Origin: an uncultured Syntrophobacteraceae bacterium
GTDB lineage: Bacteria > Desulfobacterota > Syntrophobacteria > Syntrophobacterales > Syntrophobacteraceae
Assembly (NCBI GenBank): GCA_937889795.1
Contig: CALBZH010000480.1
Location: 1 to 15,141 of the forward strand
DNA length: 15,141 nt
Reading direction: 5' to 3'
In this document: piece by piece, positions 6,265-14,638 of the stretch
Layout of the letters: each line of letters begins with the position of its first letter
Numbering within the stretch: the stretch's first letter is position 1
The notes under the pieces: generated by a model
The model's input: only the letters and a program-made list of their open reading frames with translations
What the model was told of the DNA's origin: nothing
Databases searched by the model: none
Position numbers and translations under genes: made by a program

Positions 6265-7070
6265 GCTTCCGCTATCTACCCGGGGGATCAATCCTGCACC
6301 GGTGGGATGCTCGGTGCAAACTGGTCGCCCTCTGTGGCGTCACAACCATTCTGGTGCATGGCGCTGGAGGGGTACTGGGTCTTTTCTCGGGAATTCTGCT
6401 TGTGGGGATGTGGGTCTCGAACCTGCCGTGTCGGCTGTTGCTCAGAAATCTTCGAGGGTGGGTCGTTCTGATGACGGTCGTCTTTGCGGCTCAGGCATTG
6501 GACATGGGTGAGCAGGCGATGCGTCTGGTCAGCTGGCTTCCGGTCTCGTGGGTAAGCTTCGATGCAGCCCTGCTGTCGGTGTGGCGACTGGCGCTCATAC
6601 TTGCCTATTCCGCCCTCTTTTCGCTGGTGACACGTGCGCGGGATGTGCAGGAAGCGCTGCTATGGCTATTGAGACCGTTCCCTTTCCTTCCGGCCCGACG
6701 CATTGCCCTGATGATGGGGCTTGTCATGCGATTCCTCCCTTCAACCCTTGACGCAGTTGAGGAAGTCAAGCTGGCCAATCGTTCCAGGCTTGGGGACCAG
6801 GTACGAAACCCCTTGAAGCGGATCAAACATCTCGCGATCCCCGTGCTGCGACGAGCCTTGGGGCGAGCGGACGAGCTTGCCGTAGCGCTGGTGGCGCGGG
6901 GCTATCGGGAGGACCTCAAGTCTGTCATCCCCCCGATTCCCCTGCTCCACACGGCTCCAGTCGCACTGCTGCTGGTGATGGCTCCGTTCGCGGAAGAGCT
7001 TTCAGGATTTTTGCTGACCGGAAGCCAGGAGGGTCTGGATCTCCTCCTCAACTTTCTTCAGAGGATCTGA
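6249..7070 (+). CDS. bioN: ECF transporter transmembrane T component (EcfT, BioN)
   Basis: The membrane coupler between BioY and the ATPase. Taken from the ATG at 6249 it has 273 residues; GGGAGG lies at 6231-6236. An in-frame ATG at 6216 would add 11 residues and lacks a site. There are several hydrophobic helices in the N-terminal two thirds. The cytoplasmic part contains two Arg-bearing coupling segments, ANRSR (176-180) and VARGY (226-228 is the conserved A-R-G triplet), which insert into ATPase grooves in this family. The C-terminus has a further hydrophobic helix and a tail ending LLLNFLQRI. The last 69 bp lie opposite the end of the converging DUF4340 gene, and no terminator is seen. 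Confidence 0.9.
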   Translation: MARGISFRYLPGGSILHRWDARCKLVALCGVTTILVHGAGGVLGLFSGILLVGMWVSNLPCRLLLRNLRGWVVLMTVVFAAQALDMGEQAMRLVSWLPVSWVSFDAALLSVWRLALILAYSALFSLVTRARDVQEALLWLLRPFPFLPARRIALMMGLVMRFLPSTLDAVEEVKLANRSRLGDQVRNPLKRIKHLAIPVLRRALGRADELAVALVARGYREDLKSVIPPIPLLHTAPVALLLVMAPFAEELSGFLLTGSQEGLDLLLNFLQRI

Positions 7071-8387
7071 CCCAACCTCAACGCATTCGACACCGTTCCC
7101 CTGGTCCACCCAAACCTGCATGACCCGCGAGCCTCCCAGTGCTGATTTCTCCCAGACGAGGCTTGTCGTCTTCCCTCCCGCATCGATCTCGATCTGGGCG
7201 TACGGTTTCTCGGGCTTGTCTGGCGGTGACGCTAATTTCTTGGAATATTCCGCCTGTTGCAGCTCCCATAGGAACGAATTGACTCGCCAGGATTCCTTGG
7301 GCTCGCGGACTTCTCCGTCGCCGATCTTGAGACGCCACTTGTTCGCCTCGATGTTCGCGAGGCTGCCCGTCGTATCCCCTACCCCCCACCGGACTTCCTT
7401 CACTTCCGAGCTCCTTGCTGAAACGAGGGAGCGGTCCTCTAGGGCGGAAAGCTCTTTGGGAATTTCTTTGAAAACGTTCGAGTCCACTTGGACGACACCG
7501 GCGAGCTCTGAGCTCATGGCGTTGACGGTTTTCTCCTTGGCGTTCTCGGGAGGGTGGGCAAGCTTGAGCTCCACCGAACGGTCACCGCCAAGCCCAATCC
7601 TGACCTGGACTTGGGGAGGTTGCAGTCCGACTTTGGAAAGGTCCGGTTGGGCTGGCTGGTCATCCAGGAAATTTTGGGCTCGGAGAAACTGGAGCTGTTG
7701 TAGAATGTTCTCAACTTTACTGGATTTAATCTTCAGGGTCGGTTGGTCGGGCGATTGCCAGGCTCCTTGTTGCTCACCCTCGTCGCTTCGCTGCACCTGG
7801 AAGGTGGCGCCTCCGTCCCAGGAGACGGTCACCTTCTGAGCCTGGTCCGCTTGGAATGTGAACAGAGCGCGACGCCTCAGCTCGTTCAGCCCCTTGTTGA
7901 GAAGCGACCAGTTGGACTCGTTGATGAGATAGACACTTCCCTTTCCGACCTGGGCATAATAACCGCGGCTCACCGCGTTCTTATCACCCACGGTGAGCTC
8001 ATGCCACTGCCCGGAGACGAGAAAACGAATCTTCAGACCTGGATCATCCAGCCCGTAGGCTTTGAGGTCCTGGACTGTGTCCCCCACCTTGGCCTCGCTG
8101 CTCAGGGCGGACAGCGCACGGACAAGGGAATCGACGGAGCTTTTCTCGACGTCCGTTGCCAGTGGCTGGGTGACGTGCCAGTCTTCCTTCTTTTCGATCA
8201 CAACCGGTTTCTGACCTTTCTGCATGAGCTCAACGGCCTGGATGTCATCGCTTTTCACCTGGTAAAGCCGTTTAGCTTCACGTTCCGCGGTTTCCTGCTT
8301 CTCTTTTCGGACAACCTCGAAGTAGTAAAAATACCCTCCGATAAGAGCCAGAACGACGAAGTAGATCAGAGAGCGGCGCCACGTCAT
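7002..8387 (-). CDS. DUF4340 domain protein of Gld-like ABC system
   Basis: A 461-residue membrane-anchored protein. One N-terminal transmembrane helix (about 6-24) is followed by a large extracytoplasmic beta-rich region. Marks of DUF4340 are W.VTQPL (70-76), repeated LxxALSALSS-type helix, YGLDDP (111-116), LTVGDKN (131-137) and LRRRALFTF (170-178). A second, more divergent repeat of the fold seems to follow. It starts by ATGA overlap with the GldG-like gene and has GGAGGAG ahead of the start, so it is the last gene of the four-gene operon. DUF4340 proteins habitually accompany GldG-type ABC auxiliary proteins; their biochemical role is not established. The 3' end overlaps ecfT tail to tail. 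Confidence 0.85.
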   Translation of the reverse strand: MTWRRSLIYFVVLALIGGYFYYFEVVRKEKQETAEREAKRLYQVKSDDIQAVELMQKGQKPVVIEKKEDWHVTQPLATDVEKSSVDSLVRALSALSSEAKVGDTVQDLKAYGLDDPGLKIRFLVSGQWHELTVGDKNAVSRGYYAQVGKGSVYLINESNWSLLNKGLNELRRRALFTFQADQAQKVTVSWDGGATFQVQRSDEGEQQGAWQSPDQPTLKIKSSKVENILQQLQFLRAQNFLDDQPAQPDLSKVGLQPPQVQVRIGLGGDRSVELKLAHPPENAKEKTVNAMSSELAGVVQVDSNVFKEIPKELSALEDRSLVSARSSEVKEVRWGVGDTTGSLANIEANKWRLKIGDGEVREPKESWRVNSFLWELQQAEYSKKLASPPDKPEKPYAQIEIDAGGKTTSLVWEKSALGGSRVMQVWVDQGNGVECVEVGSDPLKKVEEEIQTLLASGQQKS

Positions 8388-9835
8388 CGCTGTCTCCTCC
8401 GCACGCGGTAGACACAGAGCCCACTTCCCACGACCAGGAGCGGGACAAGGACCATTACGGTCCAGAAGAGGACCGTACCCTGGGATTGTGTCATCATCAT
8501 CGGTCGTCCTTCCTTTTCCTTACGGCTGATGGTGATGAGGTTTTCCTCCTCGGCCAAGAAATTCACCATATTGAGGAACAGGTCGCCGTTGCCGGAGAGA
8601 CCAAAGTTCGTGTTGTTGGCGAAATCGGAATCTCCGACGACGAGAAGATACGCCTTCTTTCCCGACGATTCCGCTGGAGCCTCTTCTTTGGGAGGAGACA
8701 GCTTATCCTCAGCTTTTGGCGTGTCTTGTGGCTTGTTGGATGAGACGTCGATTTCGGCCAGAGTGGCAATGGGAACCGGTCCCGCGATGTCCTGCTTTTC
8801 GTCGAAGGCCGCCTCGCCCTGCTTCAACACCGTGAGGTTGGTCTCTCCCCAGGCATTGGGAGAGGTGGACGCAATGGCCTCCACGTGGACCCCTTGGGGA
8901 ACCTCCTTGGCGGGAGAGATCGACCGAGCTTCGGGGAAAAACGTTGCGACATTGGATTCCTGGAAGTCTCGCGTGATCTTGTGGGGCGCATATTCCAGAA
9001 CCACGGGAGTCAGGTAGCTCGCCCCGAACAGTCGGCTGAGCTTGTCGACGACCACATCATTGTCAATCTGGATGCCGTAGCGTTTGGCCAGGTCTCCCAG
9101 GCCCGCGTCCACGTAAGGATCCAGAAGCAGCATCAGCTTCCCGCCGCTTTTGAGGTGGGCTTCGAGGGTTGCGACTTCTTCCGGAAAAAGGCTCTTCTTG
9201 GGTCCTGCGATGATGAGGACGGCGGCGTCCTGCGGGACCTGAGGCTGTTGAAGGAGGTTCAGCTCCGCAATCTGGTAGTTTTCTTTTTGGAGGGAGGAGC
9301 TGGTGCTCGAGTAACCCGTTTGCTCCGCGTTCTTGAACGAGTGCTCTCCGTGCCCCACCAGAAAATAGACTTTCTTCTGCTCCGGACGCATCAGCTTGAG
9401 GATTCCGTTGGTGATGCTTTCCTCGTCCACCGTTTGAACCATCTGTTTTCGGTCAAAGCCTTCAAGCACCAGAGTCCCATGGGTGCGAACATCGTATTTG
9501 CGAACCTCTTCGGGGTAAAGAACGGGGTCCACGAATTCGAACGTGAAGTCCTTGTCATAGTAGTGGTAAGTCTCGAGCAGGTCATTGGCCCGGGACCGGT
9601 CCGGCGCCGCAGTCTGGAAGAAGGCCTTGACGGAAACGGGCGTGCTCAGAGATTGCAGGATGTTACGTGTCTGCTCGGACAGCGTGTAACGACCGGTTTC
9701 ACTCAAGTCCACCCGCCACGAATGGCGTTCTGAGATCAAGGCAACGAAGACCAGGATTCCAACGAAGAAGACCGTCGCGATGGCAGAGCTCGATCCATAG
9801 GTCCAGGATCTTCGGCTCCGACTTTTTTGATCCAT
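8384..9835 (-). CDS. GldG-like ABC transporter auxiliary protein
   Basis: A 483-residue protein of the ABC_transp_aux/GldG family. Transmembrane helices lie at about 17-35 and 454-476, so the bulk is periplasmic between two anchors. The segment RVDLSETGRYTLSEQT (41-56) is the family hallmark. An alpha/beta region follows with VYFLVGHGEHS (146-156) and SGGKLMLLLDPY, resembling a ThuA/DUF4350-type Rossmann fold. A low-complexity Pro/Lys/Glu-rich linker precedes the second helix. The gene starts after AAGGAG with good spacing and lies 25 bp behind the permease gene. It probably forms a complex with the permease and the DUF4340 partner. Substrate is unknown. GldG is known from gliding Bacteroidetes, but homologues occur widely in non-gliding bacteria. 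Confidence 0.88.
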   Translation of the reverse strand: MDQKSRSRRSWTYGSSSAIATVFFVGILVFVALISERHSWRVDLSETGRYTLSEQTRNILQSLSTPVSVKAFFQTAAPDRSRANDLLETYHYYDKDFTFEFVDPVLYPEEVRKYDVRTHGTLVLEGFDRKQMVQTVDEESITNGILKLMRPEQKKVYFLVGHGEHSFKNAEQTGYSSTSSSLQKENYQIAELNLLQQPQVPQDAAVLIIAGPKKSLFPEEVATLEAHLKSGGKLMLLLDPYVDAGLGDLAKRYGIQIDNDVVVDKLSRLFGASYLTPVVLEYAPHKITRDFQESNVATFFPEARSISPAKEVPQGVHVEAIASTSPNAWGETNLTVLKQGEAAFDEKQDIAGPVPIATLAEIDVSSNKPQDTPKAEDKLSPPKEEAPAESSGKKAYLLVVGDSDFANNTNFGLSGNGDLFLNMVNFLAEEENLITISRKEKEGRPMMMTQSQGTVLFWTVMVLVPLLVVGSGLCVYRVRRRQR

Positions 9836-9860
9836 TGTCTGACTCCTTCCGTTTCCGTTC

Positions 9861-10631
9861 CTATCCGCGCCAGCGGTACGATTCCATCTGTCTCAGGGTG
9901 AGAAAAAGGCAGAGGAGCATGAAAAGGAGGTAGTAGATGAAGTCTCGGGAGTCTAGAACCCCTTTGGCGAAGCTGTCGAAGTGCTTGATAATCGATAGAT
10001 AATCGACAAGATTTCCTGCCGCCGGTCCCACCAGGTTCTTCGTCCAGCCGATGACCCAGAACATGAGGAGCGCGCCGAAGGAGAGCACTGCAGCGATGAT
10101 CTGATTCTGGGTGACCGAGGACGTGAAAACCCCGAGGGATAGGAAGGCACTCCCAAGCAGGAAGATGCCGAGATAGCCGCACAGAATCGTCTCCCAGCTT
10201 GGCTGGCTGAAGGTGGCGAGCAGGAGGATGCCGGGAAAGGTTCCGATCAGGATGACCGCCAAAGCGGTCGCGGCGGCGAGAAACTTGGCAAGAATGGTTG
10301 CTGTGTCAGAAATGGGGTAGGTGAGCAGCAGTTCGATCGTTCCCGTCTTGCGCTCCTCGGCATACAGACGCATGGTGAGAAGCGGTGAAATCAGGAGCAG
10401 CACGATGCTCATGTCCATGAGAAAGGGGCGGATGATCATGTCGGATACGTTCATCTGCTTGGCGAGCATCGGGTTTTGGCTGGCTTCAAAGCTCTGGAAG
10501 TTGAAGAACGCCACGGCCGTGTAGAAGAAGTAGCCCGATATGACCAGGAAGGTAAACGCCACCACGTAGAAAACCGGTGACGCGAACAGACTGTACAATT
10601 CTTTTCGGTAGACCGGACTGAAACCCTTCAT
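9861..10631 (-). CDS. ABC-2 type permease (GldF-like)
   Basis: A 256-residue inner-membrane protein with about six hydrophobic helices, the usual size for ABC-2 permeases. The N-terminus KGFSPVYRKELYSLFASPVF is the cytoplasmic elbow helix typical of GldF/NosY-like permeases. The loop MRLYAEERKTGTIELLLTYP (about 87-106) is the conserved segment that contacts the ATPase, commonly seen as EER..GT.ELLLT.P. It starts in a 4-bp ATGA overlap with the ATPase gene, indicating translational coupling, and is followed 25 bp later by the GldG-like gene. Confidence 0.9.
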   Translation of the reverse strand: MKGFSPVYRKELYSLFASPVFYVVAFTFLVISGYFFYTAVAFFNFQSFEASQNPMLAKQMNVSDMIIRPFLMDMSIVLLLISPLLTMRLYAEERKTGTIELLLTYPISDTATILAKFLAAATALAVILIGTFPGILLLATFSQPSWETILCGYLGIFLLGSAFLSLGVFTSSVTQNQIIAAVLSFGALLMFWVIGWTKNLVGPAAGNLVDYLSIIKHFDSFAKGVLDSRDFIYYLLFMLLCLFLTLRQMESYRWRG

Positions 10632-11587
10632 GATTCGGATTCCTCCTGTGCTCCTTCTGCGGTTTCCTCTGTCACCAACTGCATGAAAATGTCTTCCAGA
10701 CTCAGGTCTCTCACTTTAAGCTCGAGCAGGTCCATGCCCTGTTCCACGACCAGGCGGGCCAAGACCGGTCGCAATTCGTGGGACCGGTCCGTCTCGACCA
10801 ACAGCCGATTTCCCCCGTCGTCTCCAGCTGAGACGGATTGGACGCCGTCGAGGCTGCGCAGGGACGCGGCCAGCTCAGAGCCTCGACTTGCCACCTCGAG
10901 CACGATCTGGGCGGATTTCTGCAGTTGGTGCGTCAGGTTTTCCGGGGAGTCCGTAGCGATAATCTGGCCCTTGTTAATGATCATGACCCGCTGGCAGATT
11001 TGGGCCACTTCGGGAAGGATATGGCTGCTGAGAAGCACGGTATGCTTTTCGCGAAGGTCCTGAATCAGGCGGCGTATTTCGATGATTTGTGTCGGATCCA
11101 GCCCGATGGTCGGCTCATCGAGAATCAGTACGGACGGGTTTCCCAGCAGGGCCTGTGCCAGACCAACCCGCTGCTTGTAGCCCTTTGAGAGATGGCCGAT
11201 GATCCGGTGGGCAACCTTTTCAAGCCCGCAAACGGCAATGACGCGCTGTACTTCCCTGAGATGCTCCTTGGACTCCACTCCTTTTGCCCCAGCCGCAAAA
11301 CGAAGGAAGCGGGAAACGGTGAGATCGACATAAAGAGGCACGTTTTCGGGAAGATACCCGACTTTGCGGCGTACCTGAAGAGACTGCTCAAAACAATCCA
11401 ACCCATCGATGCGTGCCGCGCCAGTTGTGGGCGGCATGTAGCAGGTCAGAATACGCATGGTGGTCGACTTCCCCGCGCCGTTGGGGCCGAGAAATCCCAC
11501 GACCTCGCCTTTCTGGACTTGGAAGCTCACGTCTCGTATGGCGGCGAGGGGACCGTAGAACTTAGTAAGACCTTCTGTTTCGATCAT
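10628..11587 (-). CDS. ABC transporter ATPase (GldA-like)
   Basis: The 319-residue ATPase of the Gld-like complex and first gene of the operon. Walker A is GPNGAGKS (34-41), signature LSKGYKQR (133-140), Walker B VLILDEPT (153-160), switch histidine SSHI (H179). The Q-loop position carries GYLPENVPLY (77-86), with Pro-Glu in place of the usual Gln. This is a known feature of the GldA/NatA-like ATPase subfamily, not damage. A C-terminal extension of about 100 residues after the nucleotide domain is typical for ABC-2 exporters and may regulate dimerisation. GAGGG lies 5 nt before the start codon. A promoter candidate is at 11668-11695. Confidence 0.92.
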   Translation of the reverse strand: MIETEGLTKFYGPLAAIRDVSFQVQKGEVVGFLGPNGAGKSTTMRILTCYMPPTTGAARIDGLDCFEQSLQVRRKVGYLPENVPLYVDLTVSRFLRFAAGAKGVESKEHLREVQRVIAVCGLEKVAHRIIGHLSKGYKQRVGLAQALLGNPSVLILDEPTIGLDPTQIIEIRRLIQDLREKHTVLLSSHILPEVAQICQRVMIINKGQIIATDSPENLTHQLQKSAQIVLEVASRGSELAASLRSLDGVQSVSAGDDGGNRLLVETDRSHELRPVLARLVVEQGMDLLELKVRDLSLEDIFMQLVTEETAEGAQEESES

Positions 11588-11667
11588 AGACCCTCATTCC
11601 TTTCTCCGCATTGACTCTGGGAAAACTCCAAATCGCCGGAGGCATCCCCCCAACGAAAGAAGCGCAA

Positions 11668-11695
11668 TGCATACAGCGGCAGGAATCGGTGACAA
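11668..11695 (-). promoter_or_regulatory. Weak promoter candidate for the Gld-like operon
   Basis: On the minus strand TTGTCA (11690-11695, 5/6) and TATGCA (11668-11673, 3/6) are 16 nt apart, in the 169-bp gap between the zinc-ribbon gene and the ATPase gene. No terminator for the upstream unit is visible in this gap, so read-through from the dnaJ unit is also possible. Confidence 0.25.
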
Positions 11696-11756
11696 ACCCC
11701 TGTCTCGGCATGATTGCGCCCAATTGGCTTTGCCTGCGTCGTTTCTTGGATCTCTA

Positions 11757-11981
11757 TCAAGGTGCGTACAGGTGCAGGGGGCGGTTTTCCTTGACCGTTT
11801 TGGTCCCCACGGACGTGGCGCACGCCTGACACAGATACTCGTAGAGCTCGCCGTCGGGCAGGACAAGCAGCAATCGACTTCTCACCGGCATCGCCCTCTT
11901 GCATCGGGGGCAGTAGAGAGCCGACGCCGAGAAATCCTCATACTGTCCGATGGATGGGCCGTGACCTCTGGATGTACGCAC
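11757..11981 (-). CDS. Small zinc-ribbon protein downstream of dnaJ
   Basis: A 74-residue protein starting at a GTG (11981) with AGGAG 8 nt upstream. It contains CPRC (C24, C27) and CQAC (C51, C54), spaced as in a four-Cys zinc ribbon. The intervening segment KRAMPVRSRLLLVLPDGELYEYL is beta-hairpin-like (residues 28-50). No signal peptide or membrane segment is visible. It begins 40 bp after the dnaJ stop codon and is probably co-transcribed with it. The protein could bind nucleic acid or a protein partner; nothing in the sequence decides this. An overlapping frame (11584-11904) is judged a shadow because it lacks the Cys pairs and a ribosome site. Confidence 0.75.
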   Translation of the reverse strand: MRTSRGHGPSIGQYEDFSASALYCPRCKRAMPVRSRLLLVLPDGELYEYLCQACATSVGTKTVKENRPLHLYAP

Positions 11982-12021
11982 AGGGTAGGCTCCTATTATT
12001 CAAAGGCTCAGACGGCACATA

Positions 12022-13522
<1,501 letters not shown>

Positions 13523-13906
13523 TCAAGAAGGATCCGATGGGGAAGGTCGGTCTTCCGCAGTGAGGTCTTCCCGACCTCCGTGGCGGAAGGCTTCAGCCGC
13601 GAAGGCACTCTTGCCTAGCTCCGCGGCGCGTCTTCCGAGCGTGATCCAACGCTCCGAGCTCGGCTCCTCGCCCAGCGCCCGGCTCGAGCGACGAAAAAGA
13701 AAAAGATCCCCGTCTCTTTCCGACGTCTCGCGAATTCGAAGGATCGCGTCCTTCGCGTCTACCTTCTCGTAAAAGCTCAGGGCGTCATGAAAGAGGCCTT
13801 GGCGCTCCATTTTTTCGCCCCATTCCATGAGAGACTTGACCGAAGCCGCCGGCTGATTGAGGAGATCCCGTTTCTGTAAACAGCTCAAGACATCATTCGT
13901 GGCCAT
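13523..13906 (-). CDS. Small helical-repeat (TPR-like) protein between rpoZ and dnaJ
   Basis: A 127-residue soluble protein from the ATG at 13906; a GTG two codons earlier (13912) is an equally possible start, and neither has a strong ribosome site. It is almost entirely amphipathic helix. Segments such as MEWGEKMERQGLFHDALSFY (about 29-48) and WITLGRRAAELGKSAFAAEA (about 87-106) resemble TPR helix pairs with the W/L-G-Y-A-F spacing. A basic/acidic stretch (RIRETSERDGDLFLFRRS, about 57-74) separates them. No signal peptide is visible. It lies 65 bp behind rpoZ on the same strand and is probably co-transcribed. The family is not recognised; a protein-protein adaptor is the reasonable guess. 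Codon use resembles that of its neighbours. Confidence 0.7.
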   Translation of the reverse strand: MATNDVLSCLQKRDLLNQPAASVKSLMEWGEKMERQGLFHDALSFYEKVDAKDAILRIRETSERDGDLFLFRRSSRALGEEPSSERWITLGRRAAELGKSAFAAEAFRHGGREDLTAEDRPSPSDPS

Positions 13907-13971
13907 GATCACACCGAGATTGAAGGCGCATTACGATCCTGCCCGCTTGCCTGCTCGGGGCAGACTCGCAA

Positions 13972-14334
13972 TTAATCCGCGTCAGGCTCTTGAGCCTGTT
14001 CTTCGAAGGGAGGAGACTCCTCGAACTCCATGGTGGCATGGTACTGGGTCTCCTCTTCCATGATCTCGTGAACTTCCCGTCTCGAGGCGTCTTCCTTGGC
14101 GCGGGAGGTCTCATCGGCGATCGCCTTCGTCTCTTCCAATTCCCGGACATTGGCCGGGGTCACCGCACCGGCTGCAATTTCACGGAGGGCGATCACAACC
14201 TCTTTGTTTTTGGGCGTGTTAACGAGGGGCACTGCGCCATTGCGAAGCTGCAGAACTCTTCTAACGGCGAGATGAACAAGAGAAAAACGGCTATCGACTC
14301 TCTCGAGGCAATCTTCGATGGTCACACGAGCCAT
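13972..14334 (-). CDS. rpoZ: DNA-directed RNA polymerase omega subunit
   Basis: The smallest core RNA polymerase subunit, which folds around the beta-prime C-terminus and promotes core assembly. It has 120 residues, with AGGAGG 6 nt before the ATG at 14334. The N-terminal half ([20 protein letters not shown], then a helix ending in RRVLQL) and the segment [14 protein letters not shown] (about 43-56) are conserved omega features. It is longer than the roughly 91-residue E. coli protein. The extra C-terminal part (about 80-120) is strongly acidic ([26 protein letters not shown]) and probably disordered; such tails vary between phyla. A promoter candidate lies upstream at 14445-14474. Confidence 0.93.
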   Translation of the reverse strand: MARVTIEDCLERVDSRFSLVHLAVRRVLQLRNGAVPLVNTPKNKEVVIALREIAAGAVTPANVRELEETKAIADETSRAKEDASRREVHEIMEEETQYHATMEFEESPPFEEQAQEPDAD

Positions 14335-14444
14335 GTCGGCCCTCCTGAGTGTGATACGACGATGTGGTAATAAGACGACTGGTTTGGGCTTGATGCAGAA
14401 TGGGTCTCATGCCCATCACGCGACCAGCCATTCAAGGACTGCAA

Positions 14445-14474
14445 ACTATAAACCAACCCAATTCGATGCGGCAA
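14445..14474 (-). promoter_or_regulatory. rpoZ: Candidate sigma70 promoter of rpoZ
   Basis: On the minus strand TTGCCG (14469-14474, 4/6) and TATAGT (14445-14450, 5/6) are separated by 18 nt. The leader to the rpoZ start codon would be about 100 nt. Directly upstream of the -35 lie two near-identical 12-bp direct repeats (14475-14486 and 14487-14498, 10/12 identical). Confidence 0.5.
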
Positions 14475-14548
14475 GGAAAATTGACAGGAAGATTGACTGG
14501 CATCGCTCGGCCAATACAGGGCACAGGGTGGCGTCATGCTGGGTGACA

Positions 14549-14597
14549 GATGCTGGACAAGGACCCCACTTGCCGTGAAGTGGGCTTATCCAGCATC
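14549..14597 (-). terminator. 49-nt hairpin between groEL and rpoZ, probable groEL 3' end
   Basis: Read on the minus strand, a 13-bp outer stem (one G.U pair) stacks on a 7-bp inner stem CCCACTT/AAGTGGG with a CACGGC loop and a 3-nt bulge (GTC). It starts 42 bp after the groEL stop codon and lies upstream of the rpoZ promoter candidate, so its place fits a terminator or mRNA-stabilising end. No U-tract follows on either strand, so it may instead be a dispersed palindromic (REP-like) repeat. Confidence 0.55.
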
Positions 14598-14638
14598 CGG
14601 AATCAGGCATCCAGCTTTGCGCTCAAGGGATCTAGGCT

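Noticed and set aside
8885..9733. 282-codon plus-strand frame opposite the GldG-like gene
   Set aside because: It is an antisense shadow. The minus strand has family motifs, membrane anchors and operon coupling.
10628..11587. Apparent loss of the Q-loop glutamine in the GldA-like ATPase
   Set aside because: GYLPEN at this position is a normal feature of this ATPase subfamily, and all other nucleotide-binding motifs are intact.
11584..11904. 106-codon minus-strand frame overlapping the zinc-ribbon gene and reaching the ATPase start
   Set aside because: It overlaps most of the Cys-motif gene in another frame, lacks a ribosome site and recognisable domains, and the zinc ribbon is far more protein-like.
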